Shown: piece after piece, positions 11,304-22,939 of the stretch
Layout of the letters: every line of letters begins with the position of its first letter
Position numbering within the stretch: position 1 is the first letter of the stretch
Assembly: GCA_018296165.2 (NCBI GenBank)
Contig: JACKQL020000003.1
Coordinates: forward strand, 1,426,001-1,490,000
Source of the DNA: Termitomyces sp. T153
Lineage: Eukaryota > Basidiomycota > Agaricomycetes > Agaricales > Lyophyllaceae
Reading direction: 5' to 3'
Length of the DNA: 64,000 nt
Translations under genes and position numbers: made by a program
Notes under the pieces: generated by a model
Seen by the model: the letters and a program-made list of their open reading frames with translations, nothing else
What the model was told of the DNA's origin: nothing
The model's database searches: none

Positions 11304-13196
11304 TTCTGATATTTTACGACCCCCTGACTTATGGATTTTTATTCTAAATCACCTCTTCGAACTAAGGTACAAAATGAGATTCCGACATGGCTGATGATGT
11401 ACTCCCGAGGTCTACTGAGTGTCTCACGGCATACTAGCTCATAACCGAGTGTCAATCTGTCTATTCATCAAGATCAGTATCATCAAATGAACTACTCGAC
11501 TAGAATGAACGTCGTCTTTGTATCAGGAAGATATCTGTGGCTTTTGGAAGATGAGAGGATTGAATACATCGGGGGCAGATGATTTTGAAATCGCGCTACA
11601 CTGCCTACCTCTCAAGATAATGTTATCTTTTATTGTGGCTCTGTAGACTTACGTATTATTGTAACTGGCTCTTTCTGGTAAGGTGTCAATTCATTTACCT
11701 CAGTTCTATTCATTTCGCTAAATCATTTTTTGATTAGAACATCCACTTTGACGAGAATTAGGGGCTGTGATTTTACTCCCAATATAATCTGTACGCTCGT
11801 CCATGTCACAACTGTGTATCGTCCTTCCGTCAAGGCTGTATGGCAAGGCACGAAATTCATCCATGATCTATTTACTAGCATTCCATCGCATTCATTGATA
11901 GCGTCAACCGAGGAGAGATAACCTTGGTGTCCTAAGCTTCACCAGGAGGCTCATCAAACAACTCACATTTGCGTTTTCTAATACTATTCTCGTGTCTATC
12001 CTAGCTCAGTCGCCAGACCTCCCGAAGGGTGTTTTAAATTCAAACCTTGGGATATCAAACTATCATGAACTAGAAAATACTTAGAAAATGCACAACCGAG
12101 CGTCTTGTCATGTGGTTGTATACATCTCGTGAAGTTGTTCGACCCACTGACTCGGTGGCCAACCAATCTTATTCAGGGCCAGCTCACCTTCACTCATCAT
12201 GACATAGATAAACGCAACACTGGGCAGCGTCGAACTCCATGTAGCTTAGTTGACTGATCGGACCGTGACCTTGAAACAGTTGACAGACTCGGAGAACTTG
12301 TATGTGCGGCCCCATGATTGCAATACACAACCACCGCTGACACCCTTCTGGATCTTTGTTCGACTTTCGAACTCAGTACACGGTTCTTCACCTTGCACAA
12401 GGTCCTGCAAAATTCTGCTTCAACTGTGCTCACCCAATATGTGTTAGATTTTTGTCTGCCCCGTAGACTATGTACATATTCCGAGAGACGCGGAGAATCC
12501 GGGACAGCATTCTACCGTCACATGTGTAAAGGCCGCGAAAACCGGTGACGTCCACTGAGTGTGCAGCGAAGGATGAGGATGGAGCAGCACAGAGCATGCG
12601 CGGTTTGTAAATGTCTCAGAGTCAGGCTCTCGTACTTGTCAATGTGCTCATCCTGACTCAATCCTCATCTCCACATGACAAACGTCAAGAGATTCCCGAA
12701 ATTGGCGCTTGCGCAAATTTGGGATACCAAAACCCTCTGAGCATAGTGTGTCTGATTGTCGTTGTTGTCCGTGATGTTTGAAGTAATAAAAGTTTTTTCT
12801 CCATGTGCCCCTTTTGGCATCATCGCCCCCAGGGGCCCCACTCTTCATAGTCAGCATTATGGTATTAGGCTAGCTAGGACCACCATAATCAAAGTTGATA
12901 CAGATGCTTCCGTAGAGCTTGCTTCCGGATGATTGCCTATTCTTAGGAGTTCAATATCTCGCAAGTAGTTCCTGTCGACTCGTCATCGCATACCCTAATA
13001 GCATGGATACCTATACCCTTCACTCTCTCAAATCTTCAGGGTGTCCCTACGTTCAGTCTCAGAATCCCATCCGATCTACTTTCATGATATAAATAGACAT
13101 ATGCACCGCCAGGCAATTTTATGCCACCATACCTCCATTATGATCCACTTATCATGACTTATGTTAGATCATGCGTAGATGGCGGATGTATGTCCG
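11304..13196. other. Gene-free, CpG-containing region
   Basis: About 1.9 kb with only short frames and no family resemblance. CpG is present, unlike in the transposon fossils, so this is probably ordinary intergenic DNA. I saw no tRNA or repeat shared with the rest of the window. Confidence 0.5.
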
Positions 13197-13204
13197 TATA
13201 TAAG
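13197..13204 (+). promoter_or_regulatory. TATA box of the small secreted protein gene
   Basis: TATATAAG lies about 150 bp upstream of the ATG at 13346. A pyrimidine-rich stretch (cttctctcctacg) follows at about 30 bp, a usual place for a fungal transcription start. Confidence 0.45.
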
Positions 13205-13345
13205 AGATATCAACGGCTCTATCGAGGACAACGCTTCTCTCCTACGACCTAAGCACTTACTTGGGACCTTAAGCAACTGCAAGTGAATCATCCATTGTCT
13301 TCAAACGTCTCTAGCATACTTATTTGATTGACGCAGTACTCCAAC

Positions 13346-13616
13346 ATGAAATTCCTTGCCATTGCCTTGAAGACCGTATTCTTCATCCTGGCCACAGTCC
13401 AAGTCCAAGCCGCCGGAATACCAGTCAAGACTTCACAGGGCGTCCCTGTTGCCGGTAAGCGGCTACTTCATCCCTCTATCTCATTTCTATCTCCTAAATC
13501 ATGCATCATGACTGATGTTTCTTGCATGTCATGTAGCAGAAACTCTGATAGCTATCCAGTCGGCGGGCGGCACGCACCAACCTGAGTGCAGTCCACTTGA
13601 TGTGTGCCCACAATAG
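13346..13616 (+). CDS. Small secreted protein, 62 residues
   Basis: Two exons (13346-13454 and 13537-13616) join through an 82-bp GT-AG intron to a 62-residue protein. It begins with a clear signal peptide (MKFLAIALKTVFFILATVQV, then QAA), so cleavage is likely after about residue 23. The mature part is only about 40 residues and ends with a two-cysteine motif ECSPLDVCPQ before TAG. The gene has its own TATA box and contains CpG, so it is not part of the decayed repeats. Two degenerate relatives lie downstream at 14528 and 15834. I cannot name a family. Secreted proteins of this size in Agaricomycetes include effectors and short peptide precursors, but no function is shown here. Confidence 0.6.
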
Positions 13617-14527
13617 GTTATCGTCAATTCAATGGTGTCCAAGTCGGGAAAGGGTTTGATACTGAATTTTGTATATATTGACGAATTACTGGTTTAAAGT
13701 TGGTAAACAGAGCGTGAAGTGAGGAAGCATTTGATCACCTTTGATATGGTATGAGGAGTGATGTATGAGGCCGCTGGAACTATGATATCTGGTGCTCAAT
13801 CGACAACAAAATCAATGTATAACGGCGTCACATTGTACATGCTGTTTTTGTGAGATGTCCTACACAGAATACCGTCGCGGTTTTCCAAGTTCTCGGCATT
13901 ATGGTACCTTGGATACAAACCCAGAGTGCACACTTGATCAATAATCATTGGTCGTCTCTGATTTACCTAGTGGCCCTGCATAGATGCAGCCCACGTATTC
14001 AAAATGATGCATCATTCTGTCCAATTAGATATGGTACACAAAGCATTTTTTTGTGTAATCAGTGGTACTAGTAATGCATTACACATGAGGCCCAGTACTG
14101 GCACAAAAGTAATGCACTAGTATAATGGCATTGATCAATGAATGCAATAACCGGGGACTGAAACAGCATTACATCAATATGAGCTGTTTCAACATCCTGT
14201 ACCAGTGTCACTAAGTACAAGAACACTGCTTTTAGGTCATCATTCTCATATTCTATTCAGATTATTTTGAGTGATCAAGGACACCGATCCTTGAATTAGA
14301 TGGCCCGGTCAAGTTGAATAAGGTAAATTACGAAACAGAAAAACTCGAGAGTCACAATATATGAAACTTACTGTCTAGATTTGAGCTTGGCCAAAAATCT
14401 CATATTCTCTCATTAAATACTCTAAAACTTTGTTAATGACGAGGTCGAGTAGTAAGTACTCGAGGTTGCACCCACTTCCCACAGCCCACTGATGTAACCA
14501 ACAACAGGAATCATAGTACCCTCCAAG
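13617..14527. other. Gene-free region leading into a duplicated segment
   Basis: Only short frames. At 14050-14180 several TAATGCATTA-like palindromic words cluster. From about 14270 the sequence resembles the upstream region of the second secreted-protein relic ('gagtgatcaagg', then 'ttgcacccacttccc'). Confidence 0.45.
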
Positions 14528-14710
14528 ATGAAATCATTCACTGACATACAACTCGTTATTGTCATATTGGCATATGCATCCCTCATATAAAGTACGTAGA
14601 TATTCCAGGGTTGGAAATTTATTCATTTTGTCTATTAATGTGACCAAAAATCTCACAGTGGTCCGTGTGAACGGTTCAAGATTCAAATGTGGCGCTTAAT
14701 CCACATCACC
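14528..14710 (+). pseudogene. Decayed small secreted protein relative, copy 1
   Basis: An ATG at 14528 opens a 20-residue signal-peptide-like frame (MKSFTDIQLVIVILAYASLI) that stops at a TAA at 14588-14590. The same text with few changes begins at 15849 in the second copy (MKLSIDIQGIIVTLACASL). Upstream sequence is shared too. Downstream, a trace of homology to copy 2 persists (FKIQMW, then ITNSHNSCVL) in broken frame. Confidence 0.5.
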
Positions 14711-15125
14711 AACAGCCACAATTCTTGTGTACTAAAGGAGTTTCAAGACAACTTTCTCTACTACTCATACATCTACATCTACACCGTCCCCTCATTTATC
14801 GTGCCGCATACAGACCAGTCTCCTAAAGCATGGGGTACTCTAATTGATGACTGAGTGAGCGGTGCTATCGGTCGTCGATCGGTCGCGCAAGTGGCATATT
14901 CGGAAATGTAGGTGACGGGGACGAGTACTGACACGTCACGGAGAGGCAATGCAAGGGACGGGTCTTGAAACATCGTGAAGCTGTGGTTGGCCATGCAAAT
15001 CGTAATGCCGCACGCGGCCGGCACCATTTGAATTTCCGATCGCCCTCGCGTGTACACTGGCCACAGATTCCGAACATTGTGAAGTTCATTGTTGCTTCGA
15101 CGACACCATACCCAAATAAAACTTC
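14711..15125. other. No gene seen
   Basis: CpG-containing sequence with short minus-strand frames (14779-15131) lacking recognisable motifs. The AAT at 15126-15128 is the left target duplication of the MITE that follows. Confidence 0.45.
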
Positions 15126-15128
15126 AAT

Positions 15129-15331
15129 CACTGCTGGCGCTGGAACCTGTTTCCATTGAAAAAATGAAAAAAGAAACCTGTCATATCATTTCTTTCACAG
15201 AATTTTCCCTTGGAAAAAGGCTTTTCCCATTGTTTACAGCCTCTATCCATTGGAATTACCCTGGTTGGAAAAGGCATAACAGGTTTTTTTTTCAGTATTT
15301 CCACAGGAAACACTATTGACTGCCAGCAGTG
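15129..15331. mobile_element. MITE, copy 1 (203 bp)
   Basis: The left end starts CACTGCTGGC and the right end finishes GCCAGCAGTG. The inverted repeat continues inward with mismatches for about 60 bp, including GTTTCC and the AAACCTGT-ATATCA arm against its partner near 15265-15300. AAT flanks both ends (15126-15128 and 15332-15334). A second copy of the same length and arms, also flanked by AAT, lies at 38618-38819. There is no coding capacity, so it must be moved by a transposase encoded elsewhere. Confidence 0.75.
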
Positions 15332-15334
15332 AAT

Positions 15335-15833
15335 TAGTCCCCGAGGTCTGATCAATTGATTGCTGAAGCTATGTATGCTCTACTTGGATAATGATACACA
15401 ATCCATCTCTTTGGCTATGATTGGGTCTCCACATCCTCAATACATGAACCATTGTCCATATCATCTTGAGGAACTGATTACTAGCCTCTTCTTCTGATGA
15501 TAATATAAAAATCTCTAACCTGTCAAGGTGTGCTCTTTCAATCTGTTTTGAGATCCTTTGCTAGTACATGCATGCTACTCACCTATGTATACTATTTGCT
15601 CAAGGTTCTTATGAGTGATCAAGGGACAAGTATTTGGGTAAGATAACATAGGTAAGGATAAATATTCACAACCAACAACTACAACCATAGTCATAATATA
15701 TAAAACCCACTACCTCCCCTTTTGTATTCAAGGTTTTCAACAACTTCCCTGGTCCCATTCAAGACCTCCAATGACAAGAATCCAAGTCATAAGTTGCACC
15801 CACTTCCCCACCAAATCCTCAAGGACACTAATC
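15335..15833. other. No gene; start of CpG-poor DNA
   Basis: From about 15.35 kb CpG nearly disappears for the next 13.7 kb. The right part (15600-15830) is the upstream region of the second secreted-protein relic and has a TATA-like 'aatatataaaac' near 15697. Confidence 0.5.
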
Positions 15834-16264
15834 ATGTCTTTGATCAAGATGAAATTGTCCATTGACATCCAAGGTATTATTGTCACACTGGCATGTGCAT
15901 CCCTCACTGTTGCATATGCCCATGCTTCCCTGACTCAAGTTCAGGCTACTGGAACTTTCCACACAATTTGAGACTTTGACTTCACAATGGAAACCACTTG
16001 GTGACTGATCTCTGCCAATTGCAATGATTGTGTTTTGCTGAATGATATATGATCTTCCTATAGATGAATGGACTTATGACTAACATAAATGGGCAGTGTG
16101 ACAATCTCACACTGGCAGTGCAACTGAGAAAAACTCTGAAGCTTCTTTCCATAGGAATAGTCAATAGTACATGCACATATATTATTTTTGGCCTCACACT
16201 GTGTCTTGATATTGAGATGTTGGGTGAGGAAGAGACATCAGCTTCAAGAATCTCAATGTGTTTG
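15834..16264 (+). pseudogene. Decayed small secreted protein relative, copy 2
   Basis: The frame from 15834 (a second ATG at 15849) encodes a signal peptide (MKLSIDIQGIIVTLACASL, then TVAYAHASL) and stops with TGA at 15969-15971. Beyond the stop, protein-like text continues in broken frame (FTMETT, then CNDCVLLND). A possible 3' exon begins after an AG near 16051 (MNGLMTNINGQCDNL). Together with copy 1 and the intact gene at 13346 this suggests a small local family of secreted proteins. The relation of the two relics to each other is clear from sequence; their relation to the 13346 gene rests only on size, signal peptide and position. Confidence 0.45.
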
Positions 16265-17796
16265 AGGTGATCTTGTAGGAATATGGGGGGAGATACTTGA
16301 GTATTTCAGGCTGCTAGGCCTGAATTATTTCTTGTCTCTTTGCTTTTTGTTCTTAGAACCCAGTAGCCACTTCAGACTGATGAGAGTATTGTTGAATATC
16401 TTTGTTTGGCACACCTTTTCTGGTCAATGATGGAGTGATTGAATCTGTAATGGTCCAGACATGAGTGCAGTCTTTCTTGCAGGATAGATCTATTTACCTG
16501 CAATTACATTGGGACCATCAGTGACACTCTTCTCCATCTCTTGTCAAGAGTACAGGTATAGCCACTCTATCAGATTTTGCAGCAGATCTTGCCTCTATAG
16601 AGATGTCTCCATGTATGCTCTACTCCCCAATTGTTGCTGACTGTGATCTCTGTGTAATTTTTGGTCCTCTGACCTTCATCATATTTCTTGACTGCCCACA
16701 TCAAGCTTTAAAATGTGTTTAACATGAATTTTTCAAGTGGGGAAGGGTCAAAAAGGCTGTTTCAATGCCTTGAATCCAACCCTGATATATGCTGCTAGGA
16801 ATGTTAGACATATCCAGAAGGAGCATCCTCAATGAAGGGACCTCTTCCTGGGGAAGAACACATTCATAAACAGGAAAAGAATACAGTCTCAGAAACAACA
16901 GATTTGGGGATACAATCCTACATTCAACCATCTTTTGAGCTAGGCATCCTGTTGTGGCAGAGAGATGTCTGTGTATGCATGTATGGGTTGTTGCAGTCAC
17001 CATCAATTCACAACCATGACTGTGCATGTCCAGGGCTAGACATAGGCAATGAAAAGCAGTGCATTTGCACAGAAATAGTTTTCATGGTGTCCATGCATAC
17101 ATTTATCCTGAGAGTGACATTATAGACATATGGCACAACAAACCCTGATAAACATGATAGCAGGGTTTGCAAGATGTGTGCATCAATTGTGAGTTCATGG
17201 ACCTTGCCCAGATTGTGAGCTATGAGCAGATTTTTATAGATGACAGATGTTGCATTCAATGTATGGCTGTATATGCCTGCATAAGACTGTTAGGCTGGCT
17301 GGCTCACTGGGACACCTATTTGAAAATCATGTTTTCTGTCTCAGATGAAAACTTGAAAGTCATCACCACACTTGATCTGGATACCTGTAAGACTGTATTT
17401 TTTGAATTATGATGGAGACCAACTTGGAAGATTTCTGAGGAATGCTAGGAGATCCAAATCAAGGTGATTATTTTCAAGTTCTTCAGAAAGTTGGCCAATA
17501 AACATATGATTTTGTAATGAGTGGTCTCCAGGGACAGTTTGGTAGTCAAATTAGTAAAACAATAGGGTCTTCTTTGAGGCCTTTTGTGAAGATGCTGACA
17601 AACTAAGAAGACATTGCAAGAGATGCCACATCTCTCTAATTCCATGGTTGTCAGTCATGTAAGGGAGGTGCTTGGAAAGGGTGGCAAGTACTGAGTTTGG
17701 GAAGAGAGATGCAAAGGATGTGTCTTGATAATGTCATGACCCAATCCCTGGCTGGCTGCAGCCACTGCTCATGGAATTTGAGTTTCTGCTTGCTTG
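16265..17796. other. CpG-depleted DNA, no recognisable gene
   Basis: Frames up to about 100 codons occur on both strands but none shows family motifs. CpG is almost absent. It is probably old repeat material decayed beyond recognition. Confidence 0.5.
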
Positions 17797-18012
17797 GCAT
17801 AAATGCAGGTTCCAAGGGTAAGGAGCATTTTTGGAGGCCTCTGTGCAACAGGCACATACCTTGGCATCCCCTGTGTGTTACCTCAAAAGTCTCTTGGCTG
17901 TCATTGGCATGACACCATTGTATTTGGCAGAAGCTATGCAGATGACAGTAAGGCCAGGTCTTACTTATCACTATGTTGCTTCTTTGCACTCTCACACTTC
18001 ATTGCTGCAACA
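17797..18012. repeat. Direct repeat flanking the DIRS-like element, left copy
   Basis: From GCATAAATGCAGG to CTGCAACA this 216-bp block matches 22940-23147 at roughly 90 percent by eye, with mostly C/T and G/A differences and one 7-bp gap. It ends exactly where the DIRS-like element's left end begins. Confidence 0.8.
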
Positions 18013-18570
18013 CAGGTGAGCATTCAGTCACTCTCTTACTGATGAATAGTTCTTTAACAATTGTCTTTGTGCAGAGTATCACTTACAGTTCCAATTTCTC
18101 CTTCCAGTTCTTATTGATCTATCTAGTTTACTCTGCATGATAAGACAGCTCACCTTTTCCGATGAGCCCAGCTCATTTATCACCTCAGAAGATTGTTTTT
18201 CCTTCACAGTTAGGCTAGTGCTACTGTATAGGCTTCAATCTTCAACAAAACCTATTCATGTATTATACATTTTTGCTTGTTCCATTCAATTGATCCTCTT
18301 TCATCCTTAATTCTTCTATCTATTTTGTCTCTCATTATCATCCTACTGTTCTGTCTGTCTTCTATGAGTAATGCCAATGAATGTTTGCCCTCTTGTTCTC
18401 AAGCATCTTCACCCCATTGCACAAAATAACATCCTCTCACCATTTGAATTCCTGAAGTTCAGTCTCTTGAGCAATGTTTCTTGTCACCTTCCTCACTGTT
18501 CCAAACAACAATAACATTTAAGAAATCAATCAACACACAGAGAGGCGTGACAAACTTGTTGAAGAGATAG

Positions 18571-19812
18571 TTGAAGGATCTAGATCCTTCAATAGCTTTA
18601 CCAAGGCTCTTAAACATCTTGGACTTAGCTTGTCTGAAGCAAGCAATCATTTCAGGGAGGTCAAACAATGGGTCAAACTTCAAAGAAGTGCAAAGGATAA
18701 ATGTCACAATACTCATTCCCACCAATCAACTCCCAAAGGATTTACTGAAGAAGAAGTATCCTCTTTTAGAAAAAACTGCAGCAACACATTTGTCCTGTTC
18801 CAATAATCCTGTTGGAGCTGCTGAAGATCACAGTGCTACCTTGCCCTGTTCCAATGATTCTAGGCAAGCCATGGAAGATGCAGCTTGGATGATTTTGCAA
18901 TCCAAGCTTGATTGTCTTTCAGACTCAGCTGAGCAGACTTCCTTTTCTGCTGCCCAGATTGCTGACTTATTGGGCCATCCAAAACCAACATCAAGTACTT
19001 ATGGGATCTCTCAATCCATTCTTTCAGTTCCTCCTCACCTTGCAAACCTTCAAAACAAAATATCTGCTGACCCATACATTGCCAAGACTTGGGCTCTGCA
19101 TCAAGAATATACAAAAGAGAAACTTAACAATTCTCTCATCATTTTTAGCCAATTGCAGCAGCTTAAGGATCCTATTTCCCAAGCTATGTGGAAACTGATT
19201 GTGCTGGATCATTTTGTTGACTTCAATAAACTATATGCAACTCTTGATTGTGGATATGATCACAATGATGAACCAAAAGATTTTGTGGGAGGTTTTTCTT
19301 TGGTCAAGAAAGACCCTGCTACTGCCAAATGACCTGTCAAATCTGAGTCTGACTGGACTTGTGTCTTTGATGCTTGGATGGTGGCAGTTATATTGTTCTA
19401 TCCTCATTGCAAGAATGAATTGTCCATATACAGATCAAGGATCCTTGATTTTTGTTGCAATATTCCCAATGGTATTTCAATGGCTATCCAATTTGATCAC
19501 AACACTCAGGATTGATATGCTCATAATTCATTTAGGATAGATGATCAGAATGAGCTTCATGTTCCTTTCCTGGCTTAAGTTCTCAGTATGTTAAGTTCTT
19601 TTGTTGGCACAAAATGTGTTGCCTCTCCATCATCCCAGCCATGTAAATGTGGAGTGACTATAAGTCAAAATTTGAATTTGGGGTTCTGCAATTTAGATTC
19701 CTGTCCAGGTAACTGCTGCCACAACATTTGCAGCAAATGTCATGGTGGAGACAGAGCCAGGGATTCTGAAGAATGCCTTTCCAAACTCAAGCATAGATGC
19801 CAGCAATACTGA
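18571..19812 (+). pseudogene. DIRS-like element gag-type protein, broken
   Basis: Residues from 18571 run open for 253 codons and include the family block QAMWKLIVLDHFVDFNKLYA followed by DHNDEPKDFVGGFSLVKKD. A TGA at 19330 interrupts it, but the text continues (PVKSESDW, FDAWMVAVILFYPHCKNELS). It ends in a Cys-rich stretch at about 19680-19790 (CNLDSCPGNCCHNICSKCHG), the zinc-binding end seen in gag-like proteins of mushroom DIRS elements. At least three stops or frame changes make it non-functional. Confidence 0.7.
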
Positions 19813-20010
19813 GCAGCTCTTGGCATCAGTTCATAAGGCAGAAAAGGCCAAATCCAAAGGTCCCAGATCCAACAAAACACATGGCATAAAAAGAACATCA
19901 TCATCAGCATATAATGAGATCTTAAATTTTGTAGGGGATTTGTATAGGACAGTAACAAAGACTCTATTTTCATCTCCCCCTCTGCTCTTGAAACTAAAAC
20001 CACTCCTCCT

Positions 20011-21100
20011 TTGCCCATGCCACCTGAACACCTTCTCAGAGACCCACTAGTTATCTCCACTCTTGGATCACTACAAGATTCTATCAAAGTCAAAACACCT
20101 TTTAATGTTAATAAATTTGAAAATATGCTTTGGGACCATCCAAATCAGCCCTTCGTCAAGTCAGTCATGAGAGGACTTTGTGAATGTTTTTGGCCTTTTG
20201 ACAAAAGTGATTGGTCTGACAATGAATCTGATCCAATGCTAAATTATGCCTCTGAAGATGTGGATTTACAAGCAATATGCACCTTCCAAGACAAAGAACT
20301 CAGGGCTGGAAGATGGACAAAGGTGGAAGGTATGACTGAATTACCTTCTGGTGTCAAGGCATCACCTTTGTTTGTGGCATAGCAGAAAGGCAAAGCCAGA
20401 GTAGTTACTGATCACTCCACCTCAGGTCTCAATGATGGCATCCCCAAGATTGATGCAAAGGTTAAATATGATGACATAAGAACTTTTGGGCAAGCTCTCC
20501 ACAATGGCAAAAAATCTTTTATCAATGAGACCCTTGTTTCATGGAAGTCTGATGTTACTAGTGCCTTCTTAAACCTCCAAGCTCATCCAGTATGGCAACT
20601 TTGACAATTTGTTAATGTTGATGGAGTATGGTATATCATCCATCATCTTGTATTTGGCAACTGAGCCTCTCCTTGATGCTGGTGTGCCATCTCAGGAATC
20701 ATGTGCTGGATTGGAATTAAAAAACTGGATATCACTGATCTTCATGTTTTCATGGACAATTTTTTCTCTTGGGACTTTGCCCCAAACATGGTTTCATACA
20801 AAGGCTCTCTATGTCTAAAGCACCAAGCTTAACTCTGAATTCTTTGGGATGAAATTGGATGTCCTTGGGAGAACAAGAAGCAAGAGTCTGGCAAACTCTT
20901 GAAAATTATTGGATTTTTAGGTTGCTATAAATAGAGGCACCATTACTCTCACAGATGAGTCTATTTTGGATATCATTTCCAAGATCTGTTCATCCATCAA
21001 TACTCCTTCATGTCATCCACCTTTATGGATTTGGCAATGCCGTGCTAGGCATATCAATTGTCACTCAATGTTCTTCCATGACCACATCCTGCCCTTACTG
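20011..21100 (+). pseudogene. DIRS-like reverse transcriptase, broken
   Basis: The frame begins with MPPEHLLRDP and reaches VKSVMRGLCECFWPFDKSDW. After a stop at 20380 it continues with ARVVTDHSTSGLNDGIPKID, KSDVTSAFLNLQAHPVWQL and, past further stops, LHVFMDNFFSWDFAPN. The last block is the reverse-transcriptase catalytic motif, here FMDN where active enzymes have Y-x-D-D, so one catalytic aspartate is lost as well as the reading frame. Confidence 0.75.
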
Positions 21101-21102
21101 AA

Positions 21103-21723
21103 ATGTACCAAAAAGTAACAGGCAAAACCACCATGCATGCAGGCATCCATCTGAATTGTAAAGTTGTCACTGACATAGTATGGTTAATTGAGACAATTCC
21201 AAAATCAATTGGAGTTCAGCTTCTAGACTCTACACATTGGGATAATGGATCAGCAGATATGGTGCTTTGGACTGATGCTGCTTTGAAACTGGGTTTATCT
21301 TTTGTCTATGCTGGCAATGGCTGGATATATCAACTGAGCCCATCAAATTCCTCCATAAAAACAGACATTTTCTTCCTTGAACTCATTGCAATCCTCTCTG
21401 CAATTCACCATGTTGCTTCTTTTGAACAACCACCTCACCAATTACTCCTCTTCACTGATAGCCTTGACTTTGTAGCTGTTTTCAACTCTTTGGGTGCCTC
21501 AGAGACATTACATAATTCTGTCTTGCAAGCAGTAGCAGGCATCATATTGAGAATGGGAATTGACCTCCAAGTGTGCCATATAGCTGGAAAAGAAAATATT
21601 AAAGCAGATCTCCTCTCTCATATCCTGATGAGGCAATATCACAGGAAATTTCCTGCTGACCATGTCCACACTTTTAACCCACCTCAGGAACTTTTGCCAG
21701 TGCAATGGTGGAAGTGCTTTTGA
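21103..21723 (+). pseudogene. DIRS-like RNase H domain
   Basis: This 206-codon open frame holds the RNase H pattern of these elements: MVLWTDAALKLGLSFVYAG with the first aspartate, FFLELIAILSAIHH with the glutamate, LLLFTDSLDFVAVFN with the second aspartate, and the end region HIAGKENIKADLLSH. It is one of the longest uninterrupted parts of the element and overlaps the recombinase frame by 19 bp. It is only a domain of a larger broken polyprotein. Confidence 0.75.
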
Positions 21724-22674
21724 AGCATTTGGGCAGATCATCTCAATCAACAATCTGCCCACCAATGCCATTCGAAGTTTTGGATGAGTGGACATTCCAT
21801 GTTCAATCACATGCTATTGAGAATGCAACAGCATCTGGCTCTGTGACTGGTGCTCATGACTATATCAATTTCTGCATATCTCATAATCTGCCTCTTGACC
21901 CAACTCCTTTAACCCTATTACATTACATTGCTTTCACATCTTGTTATATTGCTTCTGGCATGAGATATTTCACTGGTTTGGGTCACTTTCTAAAAGGTTT
22001 TTGCCCAGATTTTGATGTTAACAGAGCTCACTCACTGGTCCAAGCTGCCATTCATGGCTCCAAGAAGATCCAAGCTGATCCAGTCCATCAGAAACTTCCC
22101 ATTCAACTATCTCATCTTTCAGACCTTGTAAAATTGGCTGAGCTTTCAGACAATTATGATGACTCTCTTTTTGCAACAATTATGTCATATTGTTTTTATG
22201 CCTGTCACAGGTCTGGAGAAATCATTCAAAAGTCAAAGTCAAAGACAGACTGGAGGAAAGTTACCAAGTGCTACTCTCTTCACTTCTCCCTGGGTTATGC
22301 AGGTTATCACTTGCCTCATCATGAAGCAGACCCTTTCTTTCATGGTACAGACATACTCTTCACACATCATGACATTGCAGATCCTGTTGACTTTCTATAT
22401 AAATATGTTATCAAATGCAATTGTCTCCATGGTGCCTGTCTAGCTTGGTTCATACAGCAGGATGGATCCCATCCTACAAGGTCATGAATTGAGTCTAAAT
22501 TATTCTCTTTTGTTGATTGTTCTTTTGGCAGTCATTCTGCTTGAGCAGGAGGTGCCACCTATTATGCCAGCCTAGGTATCTCTGAAGATGTCATTATGGC
22601 AATTGGAAGATGGTCTTCTGCATTGTGGAGGACTTATATTCACAACAACCCTTGTGTAAGGGTGGAATTTTAAC
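21705..22674 (+). pseudogene. DIRS-like tyrosine recombinase, active-site Arg lost to a stop
   Basis: Open from 21705 to 22487, with more text in another frame to 22674. Family blocks are FHVQSHAIENATASGSVTGA, then LHYIAFTSCYIASGMRYFTG near the N-terminus, and YACHRSGEI with the first catalytic arginine. Near the C-terminus comes SHSA-stop-AGGATYYASLG, in which a CGA arginine of the H-x-x-R motif has become TGA. IGRWSSALWRTYIHNN then holds the tyrosine nucleophile. The recombinase family joins circular element DNA to the genome. A frame change between 22487 and 22530 also breaks it. Confidence 0.8.
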
Positions 22675-22939
22675 TTGTGAGTATTGACTGCTATTGACAA
22701 AGGCTCACCAACATCAATAAACATCTTAATCAATAAACACCTTCTTTCTTCTTTCTTTCTTTCCCAGCTTCACACTACATCTGTGCACCTCCTTCATCCC
22801 TCCTCTTGCCTTTATACCCTTTTATAGCTGACATTGCACTCAGCCAATATACAAGTTATTCATCAGATGGCAAAAACTTTGCAATCCAGACTTGGCTAAA
22901 AAAATTCTTCTTGTAGTTGCCAGTGAGCAGCAGAGGTCA

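Larger units (their letters stand above)
18013..22939 (+). mobile_element. DIRS-like (tyrosine recombinase) retrotransposon, decayed
   Basis: In order this element has a 5' non-coding region (18013-18560), a gag-like gene, reverse transcriptase, RNase H, a tyrosine recombinase and a 3' non-coding region to 22939. Use of a tyrosine recombinase in place of an integrase defines DIRS-type elements. They insert through a circular intermediate and usually make no short target duplication. The end sequences recur fused together at 30787-31312. All frames carry several stops, nearly all explained by C to T changes, so the copy is dead. The 5' end is set by the start of similarity to 30787, and the 3' end by the end of similarity near 31312. 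Confidence 0.85.

Noticed and set aside
14050..14180. Cluster of TAATGCATTA words as a possible CRISPR-like or satellite array
   Set aside because: Spacing is irregular, units are short, and the organism is a eukaryote.
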